This document shows, one piece after another, positions 53,023-60,646 of a stretch of DNA of 64,000 nucleotides. The stretch is from positions 33,654-97,653 of the forward strand of contig CALXHR010000006.1 in NCBI GenBank assembly GCA_944388175.1. Direction: 5' to 3'. Numbering within the stretch: position 1 is the first letter of the stretch; each line of letters starts with the position of its first letter. The DNA comes from an uncultured Gemmiger sp. (GTDB taxonomy: Bacteria; Bacillota; Clostridia; Oscillospirales; Ruminococcaceae). The notes below the pieces were generated by a model. It was not told the DNA's origin. It saw only the letters and a program-made list of their open reading frames with translations, and made no database searches. The position numbers and the translations under genes were made by a program.

Positions 53023-53781
53023 CTACGCTTCCCGATACGCATGCACCACATATCGCGCAAGGCCGCTTCCGTATGCGCTCCAGCATGTGGAAAGGGTAAG
53101 CACCTGCGCACCGTCCGGCGCCTTGATGCCGGTGTCGTACTCCGACGCTTCCCTCAGCCCTTGTAAAAAAGCGTCATATTCTTCCCCCGCCGTGCGGTCT
53201 GTTCGGTAAAGCGCTTCCTGGTCGGTGGCTGTATGGCAGGAGAAAATGCGGTATGTCTCGGCGCCCTCTGGCGTGTACAGAGTAAAATACGGATATTCGC
53301 GGTAAAAATCCTCGTCGGTGTAGCGCAGCAGCCCGCTGAACATGCTGCCGTCGTGCAAATTGTGGCCGTAGATCACACGGTACAGCCCTGCTTCACCGCC
53401 AGCCGACGCGGCAAAAAACAGGCATCCCGCCGGGGAGTCGCCGCCGTCAAAGCCGCGGTGCAGGTAGGTCTGGTTATCAGTCGCCTGCACAACCGGCAGC
53501 GACAGGTCCAGCCCCGGCATTTCCAGCCATGCGGCAGTGTCCGGGTTGATGGCCTGCAGCGCCGCAAAGTCGATTTCCCCGGCCGGTTCCTCTTCCGACG
53601 CAACGTGCGCGGCGACCTGCCGCAGCTCTGTATAAAGGCGGCTGCTCTTACAATACTGGTACTGCGCATAACCGAACGCCCCCAAAAATCCCAGCCCCGC
53701 CAGCAGCAGCGCGGTGCTCAGCACCAGCCACAGCCGGGAAGGCGGCCGGAGCAGGCGTGCTCTCGTTTCCTCTGTCATCAT
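53023..53781 (-). CDS. Sortase, class B type (second sortase)
   Basis: This 252-residue protein has an N-terminal membrane anchor (about residues 18-40) and a sortase barrel. The catalytic His is in VIYGHNLHDG, the Cys in VLTLSTC and the Arg in LARYVV. Length and TLSTC are typical of class B-like sortases. It overlaps the upstream adhesin gene (ATGATGA), so the two work as a pair. The adhesin ends in VQTGD, presumably its substrate motif. Whether it polymerises or only anchors is unknown. Confidence 0.9.
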   Translation of the reverse strand: MMTEETRARLLRPPSRLWLVLSTALLLAGLGFLGAFGYAQYQYCKSSRLYTELRQVAAHVASEEEPAGEIDFAALQAINPDTAAWLEMPGLDLSLPVVQATDNQTYLHRGFDGGDSPAGCLFFAASAGGEAGLYRVIYGHNLHDGSMFSGLLRYTDEDFYREYPYFTLYTPEGAETYRIFSCHTATDQEALYRTDRTAGEEYDAFLQGLREASEYDTGIKAPDGAQVLTLSTCWSAYGSGLARYVVHAYREA

Positions 53782-55673
53782 CTGTCACGCAACCCCAATC
53801 GTAAATAGGCCGGTATGTGTGCACGCCGGTGGTAATAAAGCGCCGTCCCTGCCGCGCCGCAAAGGCAGGCGATTCCCAACGCCAGCCATACCCACATCCA
53901 GGGGTTGTCGCCCGTCTGGACGCGGTCCGGCGGGGTATTGCCCGGCGGGGTATCCTCCGGCGGCGGCGTGCTGCCGGGCGGCGGGGCGGAGGGCGTTGGG
54001 CTCGGCGGCGGCGTCTTGGGCTTGTCCTCCATCTGGATGGTATGGTAACCGTGGTCCGGGATGCTCCCGTCCGCGTTGAACACAAAGGTAATATCCGCCG
54101 CCGTCTCGTAACCATCGGGCGCGCTTTCTTCATGCAGCACATACGTGTGCCCCGCCACCAGCGCGGCGCCGCCCTCCGTCCAGCCGGTGATGACATACGG
54201 CTCGGCGCCGGTGGTCCAGCGGGCGACCTGCGTGCCGGCCGTAAGGTCGGTCAGTGTCAGCACCGCGCCGGGCAGCGGGTCGCCGTTTTCGTCCACCTTG
54301 GCAAATTTCACCTCCAGCGGCGCGTCGGTCACAACCAGCGTATCGCCCTCCAACGCGCCGGTATCTCCATCCAGCTGGAAAGTCAGGTCCTCCCGCAGCG
54401 TAAACGGAATATCCAGGCTGACTGCATAGCCGGCCGGGGCCAGCGTCTCGTGCAGCAGAAAGCGGCCGGGGTTGAGTTCCACCTCGTGCGGCGTCTCGCC
54501 CGAGGTCCATTGGTCGATCAACGTCTGCGCGCCATCGGTGGACAGTACATACAGCTCGAGCTTCGCGCCGGGAAGTTCGTCGGTTCCTGTCAGCGCCCGC
54601 TTGCTGATGGAAACCGTTCTGGTGGTGGAATTGGTAAAGGTAAATGTTTTACCGTCCTCGCTGGACGTCAGCGTTGCGGTATAGTCCTCCAGGCCGGTCA
54701 TGTCCTCCTCCAGCCAGCAATCGGTCATACCGCTGCGGATTGTGAACTTGGCGGTTGCATTGTCCCCCGCAAGCGTGCGGGTCGCCGTCTTTTTTACACC
54801 GTTCTCCGTGTAATGCAGGATAATGGTCGCGTCGGGATGTTCCTGCCCGCCGGTCTGCCAGACCTTCCTGACCAGAATATCGCCATAGGTGCTGATCGCC
54901 CCGGTCATGTCCGCGGCCGACTCCACCATGTGGATCGGGAATACCCAGTCGTCACTGCCCGGCACATAGTAGCCGGGGACGCCGGGGATGCGGATTTCCT
55001 GGATTACTTCGCCCAGCGTGATACCGAGCGAGAAATACCCGGGGCCGGCATAGGTGTCCGCCCCGATGCCGTTTGGAAAGTACAGGTACAGCGCCTCGCC
55101 CTTTTGCGCAAACGAGACCCCGCCCTCCGAGTAGTTGATGCGGAAATCATCGGGGCAAAAGTCGAGCAGCCAGCCGATGCCCAACCGCAGATAACTGCTG
55201 TCGGCCGTGGTGTTTTCGACCATCAGCGAGGAATCGTCCAAGATGCCCGTTGCGCCGGGCGCGACCGTCTCGCCATTTAAGTAAGCGGTACCGTTGGGGT
55301 AGGTCACATGGGTCGAGGCCGCCTCGTCCAACTGTGTTGGGTCGTCCGCCGCATAGGCGCGGCCGCACAGCGCAAAACTGAAATTCAGGGAAGCCGTATC
55401 CCCTACCTGCATTTCCAGCGGCTTTCCGCTCTGTTGCATTTCCTGCAGTTGCGCGGGGGTATATTCCTGTCCGTTGACTGTCAGTGTGATCGACCGGACG
55501 TATTGCATCAGGTCGATCTCCCCGTAAGCCGCCGGGTCGTAACCGGGGTAATAGTAGGGATCCTGTGCGGCCTGCGCGTGCGCAGGCAGGGCAAAAAGCG
55601 CACACAAAAGCAGAAATCCCCCAAAGGCCACCCCCTTTTGCAGCAGGCCCCGTATTCTCTTTTCGATTGTCAT
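53778..55673 (-). CDS. Sortase-anchored SpaA/Cna-B-type surface protein
   Basis: This 631-residue protein starts at ATG 55673 with AAAGGA upstream. A signal peptide ends near ALPAHAQA. A ~270-residue N-terminal domain is followed by a Cna-B-like domain (ILVRKVW...) and two SpaA-type domains with LHETLAPAGY and LHEESAPDGY. Each of these keeps the glutamate that drives Lys-Asn isopeptide bonds. A Pro-rich wall-spanning linker leads to the sorting signal VQTGD, a hydrophobic helix and a basic tail. It is probably an adhesin or pilus subunit served by the overlapping sortase. Confidence 0.9.
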   Translation of the reverse strand: MTIEKRIRGLLQKGVAFGGFLLLCALFALPAHAQAAQDPYYYPGYDPAAYGEIDLMQYVRSITLTVNGQEYTPAQLQEMQQSGKPLEMQVGDTASLNFSFALCGRAYAADDPTQLDEAASTHVTYPNGTAYLNGETVAPGATGILDDSSLMVENTTADSSYLRLGIGWLLDFCPDDFRINYSEGGVSFAQKGEALYLYFPNGIGADTYAGPGYFSLGITLGEVIQEIRIPGVPGYYVPGSDDWVFPIHMVESAADMTGAISTYGDILVRKVWQTGGQEHPDATIILHYTENGVKKTATRTLAGDNATAKFTIRSGMTDCWLEEDMTGLEDYTATLTSSEDGKTFTFTNSTTRTVSISKRALTGTDELPGAKLELYVLSTDGAQTLIDQWTSGETPHEVELNPGRFLLHETLAPAGYAVSLDIPFTLREDLTFQLDGDTGALEGDTLVVTDAPLEVKFAKVDENGDPLPGAVLTLTDLTAGTQVARWTTGAEPYVITGWTEGGAALVAGHTYVLHEESAPDGYETAADITFVFNADGSIPDHGYHTIQMEDKPKTPPPSPTPSAPPPGSTPPPEDTPPGNTPPDRVQTGDNPWMWVWLALGIACLCGAAGTALYYHRRAHIPAYLRLGLRDR

Positions 55674-56011
55674 CAAGGGTCCTTTCACCAATTTGACATT
55701 TTCGCTTTTCTTGGGTTTTATCGTTGCAACGCCAAGATTCCCTCTTGGCATTCTTGCGTTCCGGATTTGCGAATCCCTGGCAGCCTGCTCTGGATAAACA
55801 AGTGTTCCTCTGCCTAATCACGCCGTATATCCGGTTCCCTTTCCGGGGTCCCGGCTCGCTTAGGCTCTTCCTGCTTGCCCGCTCGATGTTGGCAATGATC
55901 CCTATTCCCCAATCTATTGTGCGGGAACCACACGAAATCGCGGCATACGCCCACATCAAAATTGCCTGCCAGCCATTCGTTTCAAACGGCAGGCAGGCAT
56001 TTTCAACCGCA
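55674..56011 (-). other. Intergenic leader with two closed RNA domains and a terminator-like hairpin
   Basis: Transcribed toward the adhesin gene. A hairpin TGCCTGCC/GGCAGGCA (55963-55999) ends the preceding pilin gene. Then come two stem-closed domains: D1 55812-55865 (GCCTAA/TTAGGC) and D2 55727-55798 (TTTATC/GATAAA). D2 encloses GGATT-CGCA-AATCC and GCCAAGA-GGGAA-TCTTGGC hairpins. No open frame fits. D2 contains GGAACGCAA after a hairpin, faintly like class I c-di-GMP riboswitches, but other conserved parts are missing. Confidence 0.5.
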
Positions 56012-56758
56012 TTACTGCTGGTTGTCCTGTTTGGTATTACGTTTTTTTGCCACGATCAGCACCGCAATGGCAACCGCCGCCGCAACCAGCACCACCGCCA
56101 GCAGCGTCAACGGCAGGGCGTCGCCGGTCTGCGGGATGATGCCCAGCAGCGGGGCCGCCGTGGGCGTAGCCTGCACGGGGTCAGGCTCCGGTGTGGGGGT
56201 GGGGGTGGGCGTCGGGGTAGCGGCCTGGCCGCCGTCCGTAGCGGGCGTCGGGGTCGGCGTCGGCGGGGCGTAGGTGTTCAGGAACGCCAGCTCGGTGCTC
56301 TTGTTCTCCTGGGCGGGGTTCTGGATACCGGCGTCGTACGCCGTCACCGTATAGGCAAGCGTCAGGTTGCCGTCCGCGTCCTCGGTATTCGTCACCTGCA
56401 CCTGCACGGCATAGACCGTATCGTCATAGGTCATATGGCTGGTCTCGCCGGCCGTCTGGCGGATGAGGTAAAAGTAGTCGCCCGGCGCGGTATAGTGGAT
56501 GGCAAAGCTGCCGCTCTCGCCGCCGCGCAGCAGCAGGCTGCCTTCCTCCGGCATCGGTGTATCGGCGTCGGCGCCGTCGGGCAGCGCAATGGTTACTTCA
56601 AACGCTTCGGCGTGGTCACCGTTCAGCTTGACCGTTACGGGGATCTGCGCGTCGCATTCGTACCCGGCGGCAAGCGCCCGCACAGGCATCAGCAGCAAGG
56701 CCGCGAGCAGCACGGGAAGGACCAGCAATCCGCTCAGTTTCCGTATCGCTTGGTTCAT
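56012..56758 (-). CDS. Basal minor pilin, FctB-like, proline-rich tail
   Basis: This 248-residue protein starts at ATG 56758 with AAGGAGG ten bases upstream. A signal peptide ends near RALA. One Spy0130/FctA-type Ig domain (IPVTVKLNGDHAEAFEVTIALPDG ... YLIRQTAG ... ELAFLNTY) is followed by a Pro-Thr repeat tail, then IPQTGD, a membrane helix and a basic end. The proline-rich tail and canonical LPXTG-like motif resemble FctB, the pilin that fixes streptococcal pili to the wall. It lies just downstream of the pilus sortase, as in the FCT locus. Confidence 0.88.
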   Translation of the reverse strand: MNQAIRKLSGLLVLPVLLAALLLMPVRALAAGYECDAQIPVTVKLNGDHAEAFEVTIALPDGADADTPMPEEGSLLLRGGESGSFAIHYTAPGDYFYLIRQTAGETSHMTYDDTVYAVQVQVTNTEDADGNLTLAYTVTAYDAGIQNPAQENKSTELAFLNTYAPPTPTPTPATDGGQAATPTPTPTPTPEPDPVQATPTAAPLLGIIPQTGDALPLTLLAVVLVAAAVAIAVLIVAKKRNTKQDNQQ

Positions 56759-56837
56759 GGGTTTGGTACCTCCTTCAAAATGGGCAGGGGTGGGGCGGGC
56801 GCGCGGCCGCGCCCCGGCCCCGGTCCACATTGGTGTT

Positions 56838-57584
56838 CTAGCTCATGCGGTCCAGCCGCCCAAAAATGACCACCCGGCCATTGGTTTGCGCCTCCGCACA
56901 GGTCGAAAGCCCGATCACCTTGTCCTGCGGCGTCACGCCGATCTCCCGGCTTTGCACCGCGATCTCATCCACATAGTACAGCAGTTCGCTCACGTCGCCC
57001 GGCGGCTGGCCGTGCGGGTCGTAGACCGTGCTGTCGAAGGCGTCCACCTGCACGCAGGCGAAAATCTCAATGGCATAGGTCGCGTCGGGCAGGTAGAGCG
57101 TCCCGGTGGGGTGCGTGGTAAAGTAATCGGTGTTGACAAACTCGACGACGTCGCCGAACATACCGCCGTTGTCCATATGGTGGCCGTACACAAGGGTGTA
57201 GGGGTCGGACAGGTCGCGGGCGTTGTCGCTGTCCAGGAAGATGGACCCGGAGAGCGAGAACTCGCCGTAGACGTCCTTGTTGACGTACTCCATGTCGGTC
57301 TCGCCGATGACGACGGGGTAGTCGATATGCGTATCGTCGATGGTCAGCCAGCCCAGCACGTCGGGGTTGATGGCCGCCAGCTCCTCCAACGTCGGGTTGG
57401 AGTCGGGGTCCCCCGCCGCAGGCTTGAACTGCAGCAGATCGCTGTCCAAAAAAGCGCCGTTGAACACCATGGCGGTGTCCCACAGGGCGTAGCCGCCGTA
57501 CAGCAGCATCAGCACGATCAGCGCCGCTGCAAAGATACTGACCAAACGGTCGCCGGCACGCGCCAGCCTGGCCGCAGTGTGCAA
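56838..57584 (-). CDS. Pilus sortase, class B fold (SrtC1/Spy0129-like)
   Basis: This 248-residue protein starts at TTG 57584 with AAAGGAGG nine bases upstream. It has an N-terminal membrane helix, and the catalytic set is visible: His in YGHHMDNGGMFG, Cys in IGLSTC and Arg in NGRVVIFGR. Position between the backbone pilin and the FctB-like pilin matches the S. pyogenes pilus sortase, which despite its SrtC name has a class B fold and cleaves xVPTG-type motifs. Substrates here are predicted to be VSPTG and VAPTG. Confidence 0.91.
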   Translation of the reverse strand: MHTAARLARAGDRLVSIFAAALIVLMLLYGGYALWDTAMVFNGAFLDSDLLQFKPAAGDPDSNPTLEELAAINPDVLGWLTIDDTHIDYPVVIGETDMEYVNKDVYGEFSLSGSIFLDSDNARDLSDPYTLVYGHHMDNGGMFGDVVEFVNTDYFTTHPTGTLYLPDATYAIEIFACVQVDAFDSTVYDPHGQPPGDVSELLYYVDEIAVQSREIGVTPQDKVIGLSTCAEAQTNGRVVIFGRLDRMS

Positions 57585-57743
57585 GGGGGCGGGCCTCCTT
57601 TCGAGGGCGTAGGTAGGTGGTCAAAACGGGGACCTTGCGCCCCGGCCCGGCCCGCGCCGGGCTTTTGCGGCCCGGGCAGGCCGAGGGGGGGGCGAAGATC
57701 CGAAGTTTCAGCAGTCAGGGGGTAAGATCGTTACGGGGTGAAA

Positions 57744-58853
57744 TCAGTCCTCGCGGCGCTTACGCAGGAAGACGAAGCAGCCGGCGGCCGCCACGACGAC
57801 CAGCAGGGCGTACGGGGCAATGTCCATCACGATGCCGGTGGGGGAAACAGCGTTACGGTTGTTGGTGCAAGTGGTGGCAACCGCATTATCCTCAACCTTG
57901 CCACCCTCAACCGTCAGCTGCGCGCCGTCAGTGTTCTGGTCGTTATCCACGTCAAAGGAAACTTCATAGCCCTTATCGGTAGAAGAAGCAGCATCTTCCT
58001 TGATGGTGTAAGCACCCGCATCCAGGCCCTTGATGGTGATGGTCTGCCCGTGCGTCAGCGTAAAGGTGTTGCTCGTTTTGCTCAGCGTAACAGCCGGGGT
58101 GTTATCGCTGTAGTTGCCGGTGAAGGTTTTGCCCTCGGGCAGGGTTTCGATCGTGAACGTGAAGGTGTCGCTGTGGTCACCCATGGAGCCAGCGACCGTC
58201 TTGGTGACCTTCAGGTCGCCAGCCTTGGACTGCAGGTTTTCGTCGAGCATGTAGTAGTTGGTCCAGGTGTCGATTTTTTTGCCGTCTTTCTTGACATAGG
58301 CGCCCGTAATGACGCATTCGTCACTTACGTTCTCGACCATCAGGTACAGGTCCATGGACCCCGTCTTGTCCACATAGTCATCGCTCGGCAGGGTGCCTTC
58401 GTCGATCTGGTACTTATAGATGCCGGGGTTCTCGAACGTATCCGTCGGCAGGGTCAGGGTAACGGTAGCGGTAGCGATGTTATACTGCTCGTTACCAATC
58501 GTCTCTTCAGAGGGGGTGCCGAAATCCGCGCTCGCAATGCTGCCCGCGGTCGTAACGCCAGTGCCAATGCCGGGGTTCACATCATATTCCTGCTTAGCAG
58601 TACCGCCATCCACGAGGGTCTCGTTGGTGACATCCGTGACCGGATTGATCGCAAACGTGAAGTTTGCATCCGAAGGCATGTTGACGTTGGTCGGCATGAC
58701 CAGTTCTTTTTCGATGGTGATCTCGGTCAACTCCGTGCCGGGCGTACCGGTGGTGCCATTCGTCGCCGAAGCCGGCACGGCGGTGAGGGACGCCAGCATA
58801 GCGGTGGCGACGAACGCGGTCGCAATGCGGCCAAGGTTCTTTTTCAGGTTCAT
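57744..58853 (-). CDS. Backbone pilin, FctA/Spy0128-like
   Basis: This 369-residue protein starts at ATG 58853 with AAAGGAAG upstream. A signal peptide ends VPASA. It has two Ig-like domains: the first starts EITIEKELV, and the second has VTKTVAGSMG, YTIKED and TTCTNNR. These keep the Lys-Glu-Asn pieces for self-made isopeptide bonds. The sorting signal is VSPTG, followed by a hydrophobic helix and RKRRED. It is the likely pilus shaft. Spy0128 has two such domains, similar length and EVPTG, so the match is close. Confidence 0.9.
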   Translation of the reverse strand: MNLKKNLGRIATAFVATAMLASLTAVPASATNGTTGTPGTELTEITIEKELVMPTNVNMPSDANFTFAINPVTDVTNETLVDGGTAKQEYDVNPGIGTGVTTAGSIASADFGTPSEETIGNEQYNIATATVTLTLPTDTFENPGIYKYQIDEGTLPSDDYVDKTGSMDLYLMVENVSDECVITGAYVKKDGKKIDTWTNYYMLDENLQSKAGDLKVTKTVAGSMGDHSDTFTFTIETLPEGKTFTGNYSDNTPAVTLSKTSNTFTLTHGQTITIKGLDAGAYTIKEDAASSTDKGYEVSFDVDNDQNTDGAQLTVEGGKVEDNAVATTCTNNRNAVSPTGIVMDIAPYALLVVVAAAGCFVFLRKRRED

Positions 58854-58895
58854 ACTCGGGTCTTCCTTTCGTAAAATAAATAACGTACGTGTGTA

Positions 58896-58924
58896 TTTAC
58901 ATCGGCGTGGCGCCTGATGTACAA
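58896..58924 (-). promoter_or_regulatory. Candidate promoter of backbone pilin with inverted repeat
   Basis: TTGTAC (58919-58924), a 17-base spacer and TGTAAA (58896-58901). The dyad TACATC-N12-GATGTA (58898-58921) overlaps both boxes and could be an operator. It lies 43 bases upstream of the start codon. Confidence 0.45.
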
Positions 58925-59493
58925 ATGGGTTGCCGCATCCGCGGCGGGTGGGCGTTGGCCTTGCGGCAACGTTCCGGGGCATTGGCCGTTTGCCTTGCCC
59001 TGTAGGGCGGGGTCTTGACCCCGCCGTGGGCGTTTGCCTTGCGGCAACGTTTCCGGGTCGTTTCCCGTTTGCGTCGCATTGTAGGGGCCGCATGTATGCG
59101 GCCCGCAAACGTTGCGGTGGTGGGTGTTTTCGGGTCGGCCGGGCGTTCGCCTTGCCCTGTAGGGCGGGCGATTTCGCCCGCCGAACCGATGATTTTTTTA
59201 AAATTTTCAATGTGCGGCGGGGGCAAGACCCCGCCCTACAATTTGGGGTGGACGCATACGCAACCCGGGGGACGGTCGGCCGGGCGTACCCGGCGGGCCG
59301 CATACATGCGGCCCCTACAAACCGGGGTAAACACCGGGCAAACCGGGGAACGGGTGATAACGGGGTGAACCCCGGGGCAAACACCGGGCAAACCCGGCAA
59401 CGGGTGGTAACGCGGGGTTGGCGGCGGGCGTGAACGCCCGCCCTACAATTTGGGGTAAACGCGTATATGTCCCATGGGACGGTCGGCCGGGCG
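58925..59493. repeat. Cluster of six REP-like palindromes (TGTAGGG hairpins)
   Basis: No gene is seen in this stretch. Hairpins occur at 59006-59025 (GGCGGGGTC arm), 59085-59104 (GGGCCGCAT arm) and 59163-59182 (GGCGGGCG arm), each preceded by TGTAG. They occur again at 59215-59239, 59295-59314 and 59421-59440 with the same three arms in the opposite orientation, each followed by CTACA. A 45-base tandem duplicate (around AACACCGGGCAAACC) lies at 59325-59420, and GCCTTGCGGCAACGTT is repeated at 58958 and 59036. Such units are dispersed repeats of gut Clostridia genomes (inference). Confidence 0.75.
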
Positions 59494-60426
59494 TCACAAA
59501 TTGCTGCGGCGCGCTACCGTGATGACCTTGCCCTTGACCTCGCTTTGTTTGACCGCGCCGAAATACCGGCTGTCGCGCGCGCCTTCGCGGTAATCGCACA
59601 GGACGAAAAACTCGTCCGCGGCCAGGGTCAGCGGGTAGGCGGGGCCGTTTTCGTACTTGGGCGTAGTGTAGAAGATGTTGTTCTCCAACACGGTGCTGCC
59701 GTTGACGACGAGCGTCGCCTGGTCGGTGACTTCGACGGTATCGCCGCCGCGGGCCACGATGCGCCCCACGTACTGCTGGCCGTCTTTTTCAAACACCATG
59801 ACGTCGCCGTTGGCCCAATCGTCGGCCAGGCGGTAGTACAGCAGCAGGTCGCCGGCCGAGATGCGCGGCGCCATATCGTCGTTGTGCATCGGCGTGACGC
59901 CGAACGCAAACCCCAGCAGCCCCGCCAGCATCACAATGATGGCGGCGAGCTTGACCAGGAACGCGGCGATGTCCTCGGCGTCGGCGCAGCGGCGGCGCCG
60001 CTGGGCAATGACCTCGGCCGGGGTAAGCGGCGCAGCGGGCGCGCCCTTGCCGCGCCGTTTGGCGGGCGTTTCGGCGGGTTTGGCCGCGGGCGGCGCGGGC
60101 CGGGGCCGCGGGGTGGGCTGCGCCGTTGCCGGCTTACCCGCAGGGGCGGGCGGTTCCGGTTGGGGCGCAGGCGGTTTTGCGGGTTGTGGGGCCGCGGGCG
60201 GCGCGCTTACTTTGGGGAAGCTGCGCGTGATGCGCGTGTCGCCGCTGGTGCGGCGGATGCGCTGCCCGGCGGCCGCCCCGTCAGGCGGGGCGGGTTGCGT
60301 GGGTTGCGGGGCCGCGGCGGGTTGCGGGGCCGCGGCGGGCTTAGGCGGTACCGGCCTGTCGCTGATGTTGGCGTGCGCCGGGCGCCGAATCGTCCCCTGC
60401 GGGCGCTGCGGTTCAGCCATAGGCAT
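59494..60426 (-). CDS. sipA: SipA-type signal peptidase-like pilus assembly factor (catalytically dead)
   Basis: This 310-residue protein has about 150 Pro/Ala-rich cytosolic residues, a membrane helix (about 151-177) and a type I signal peptidase fold. The catalytic Ser of the S-M-x-P motif is replaced by Asp (DDMAP, Asp184). The general-base Lys is Gly (YVGRIVARGGD, Gly221). Streptococcal SipA has the same Asp and Gly replacements and is needed for pilus polymerisation. Start at ATG 60426 or 60420; the frame overlaps the upstream gene. The long N-terminal extension is unlike SipA of streptococci. Confidence 0.85.
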   Translation of the reverse strand: MPMAEPQRPQGTIRRPAHANISDRPVPPKPAAAPQPAAAPQPTQPAPPDGAAAGQRIRRTSGDTRITRSFPKVSAPPAAPQPAKPPAPQPEPPAPAGKPATAQPTPRPRPAPPAAKPAETPAKRRGKGAPAAPLTPAEVIAQRRRRCADAEDIAAFLVKLAAIIVMLAGLLGFAFGVTPMHNDDMAPRISAGDLLLYYRLADDWANGDVMVFEKDGQQYVGRIVARGGDTVEVTDQATLVVNGSTVLENNIFYTTPKYENGPAYPLTLAADEFFVLCDYREGARDSRYFGAVKQSEVKGKVITVARRSNL

Positions 60427-60640
60427 CACCGCCGGGGCGGCCCGTCAGGCGGGCAAGCTGTTGGTCCCGCTCGTCCAGCAGGGCCTGGTAGTAGGCGGCC
60501 TGCTCGTCATACACCTGCTGGTACATGCGCTGCAAGGCTTCGAGCTGCTTCCAGACGTCGCTTTCGTCCACCCCGCCAAAGGTTTTTTTGCGGAATTTCA
60601 TGGCGGAGAGCGCCTGCGCGACGTCCTGCATGGTACGCAT
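60413..60640 (-). CDS. Small coiled-coil protein with DivIVA-like motif
   Basis: This 75-residue protein has an ATG at 60640 (a second ATG at 60631). Six bases separate it from the adhesin stop. After a basic KFRKK comes TFGGVDESDVWKQLEALQRMYQQ, which matches the DivIVA/GpsB N-terminal pattern (F-x-G-G-x-D-x-x-D-V-x-x-x-L) that binds membranes and forms a coiled coil. A helix follows with YQALLDERDQQLARL. It overlaps the sipA gene by 8-14 bases. It may position pilus assembly at curved or septal membrane. Function not known. Confidence 0.65.
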   Translation of the reverse strand: MRTMQDVAQALSAMKFRKKTFGGVDESDVWKQLEALQRMYQQVYDEQAAYYQALLDERDQQLARLTGRPGGDAYG

Positions 60641-60646
60641 AGGCGG

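Noticed and set aside
55727-55798. Known c-di-GMP class I or SAM-I riboswitch
   Set aside because: Only short fragments (GGAACGCAA; an AUC-AGAG-like start) resemble them. The conserved GGCAAACC or GGCAACC cores are missing.
58925-59493. CRISPR array
   Set aside because: The repeats are palindromes of three types in both orientations with irregular spacing and no cas genes.
59494-60426. sipA-like gene as a decaying signal peptidase pseudogene
   Set aside because: The frame is intact, the fold motifs are kept, and the exact Asp and Gly substitutions match functional SipA in streptococcal pilus loci.
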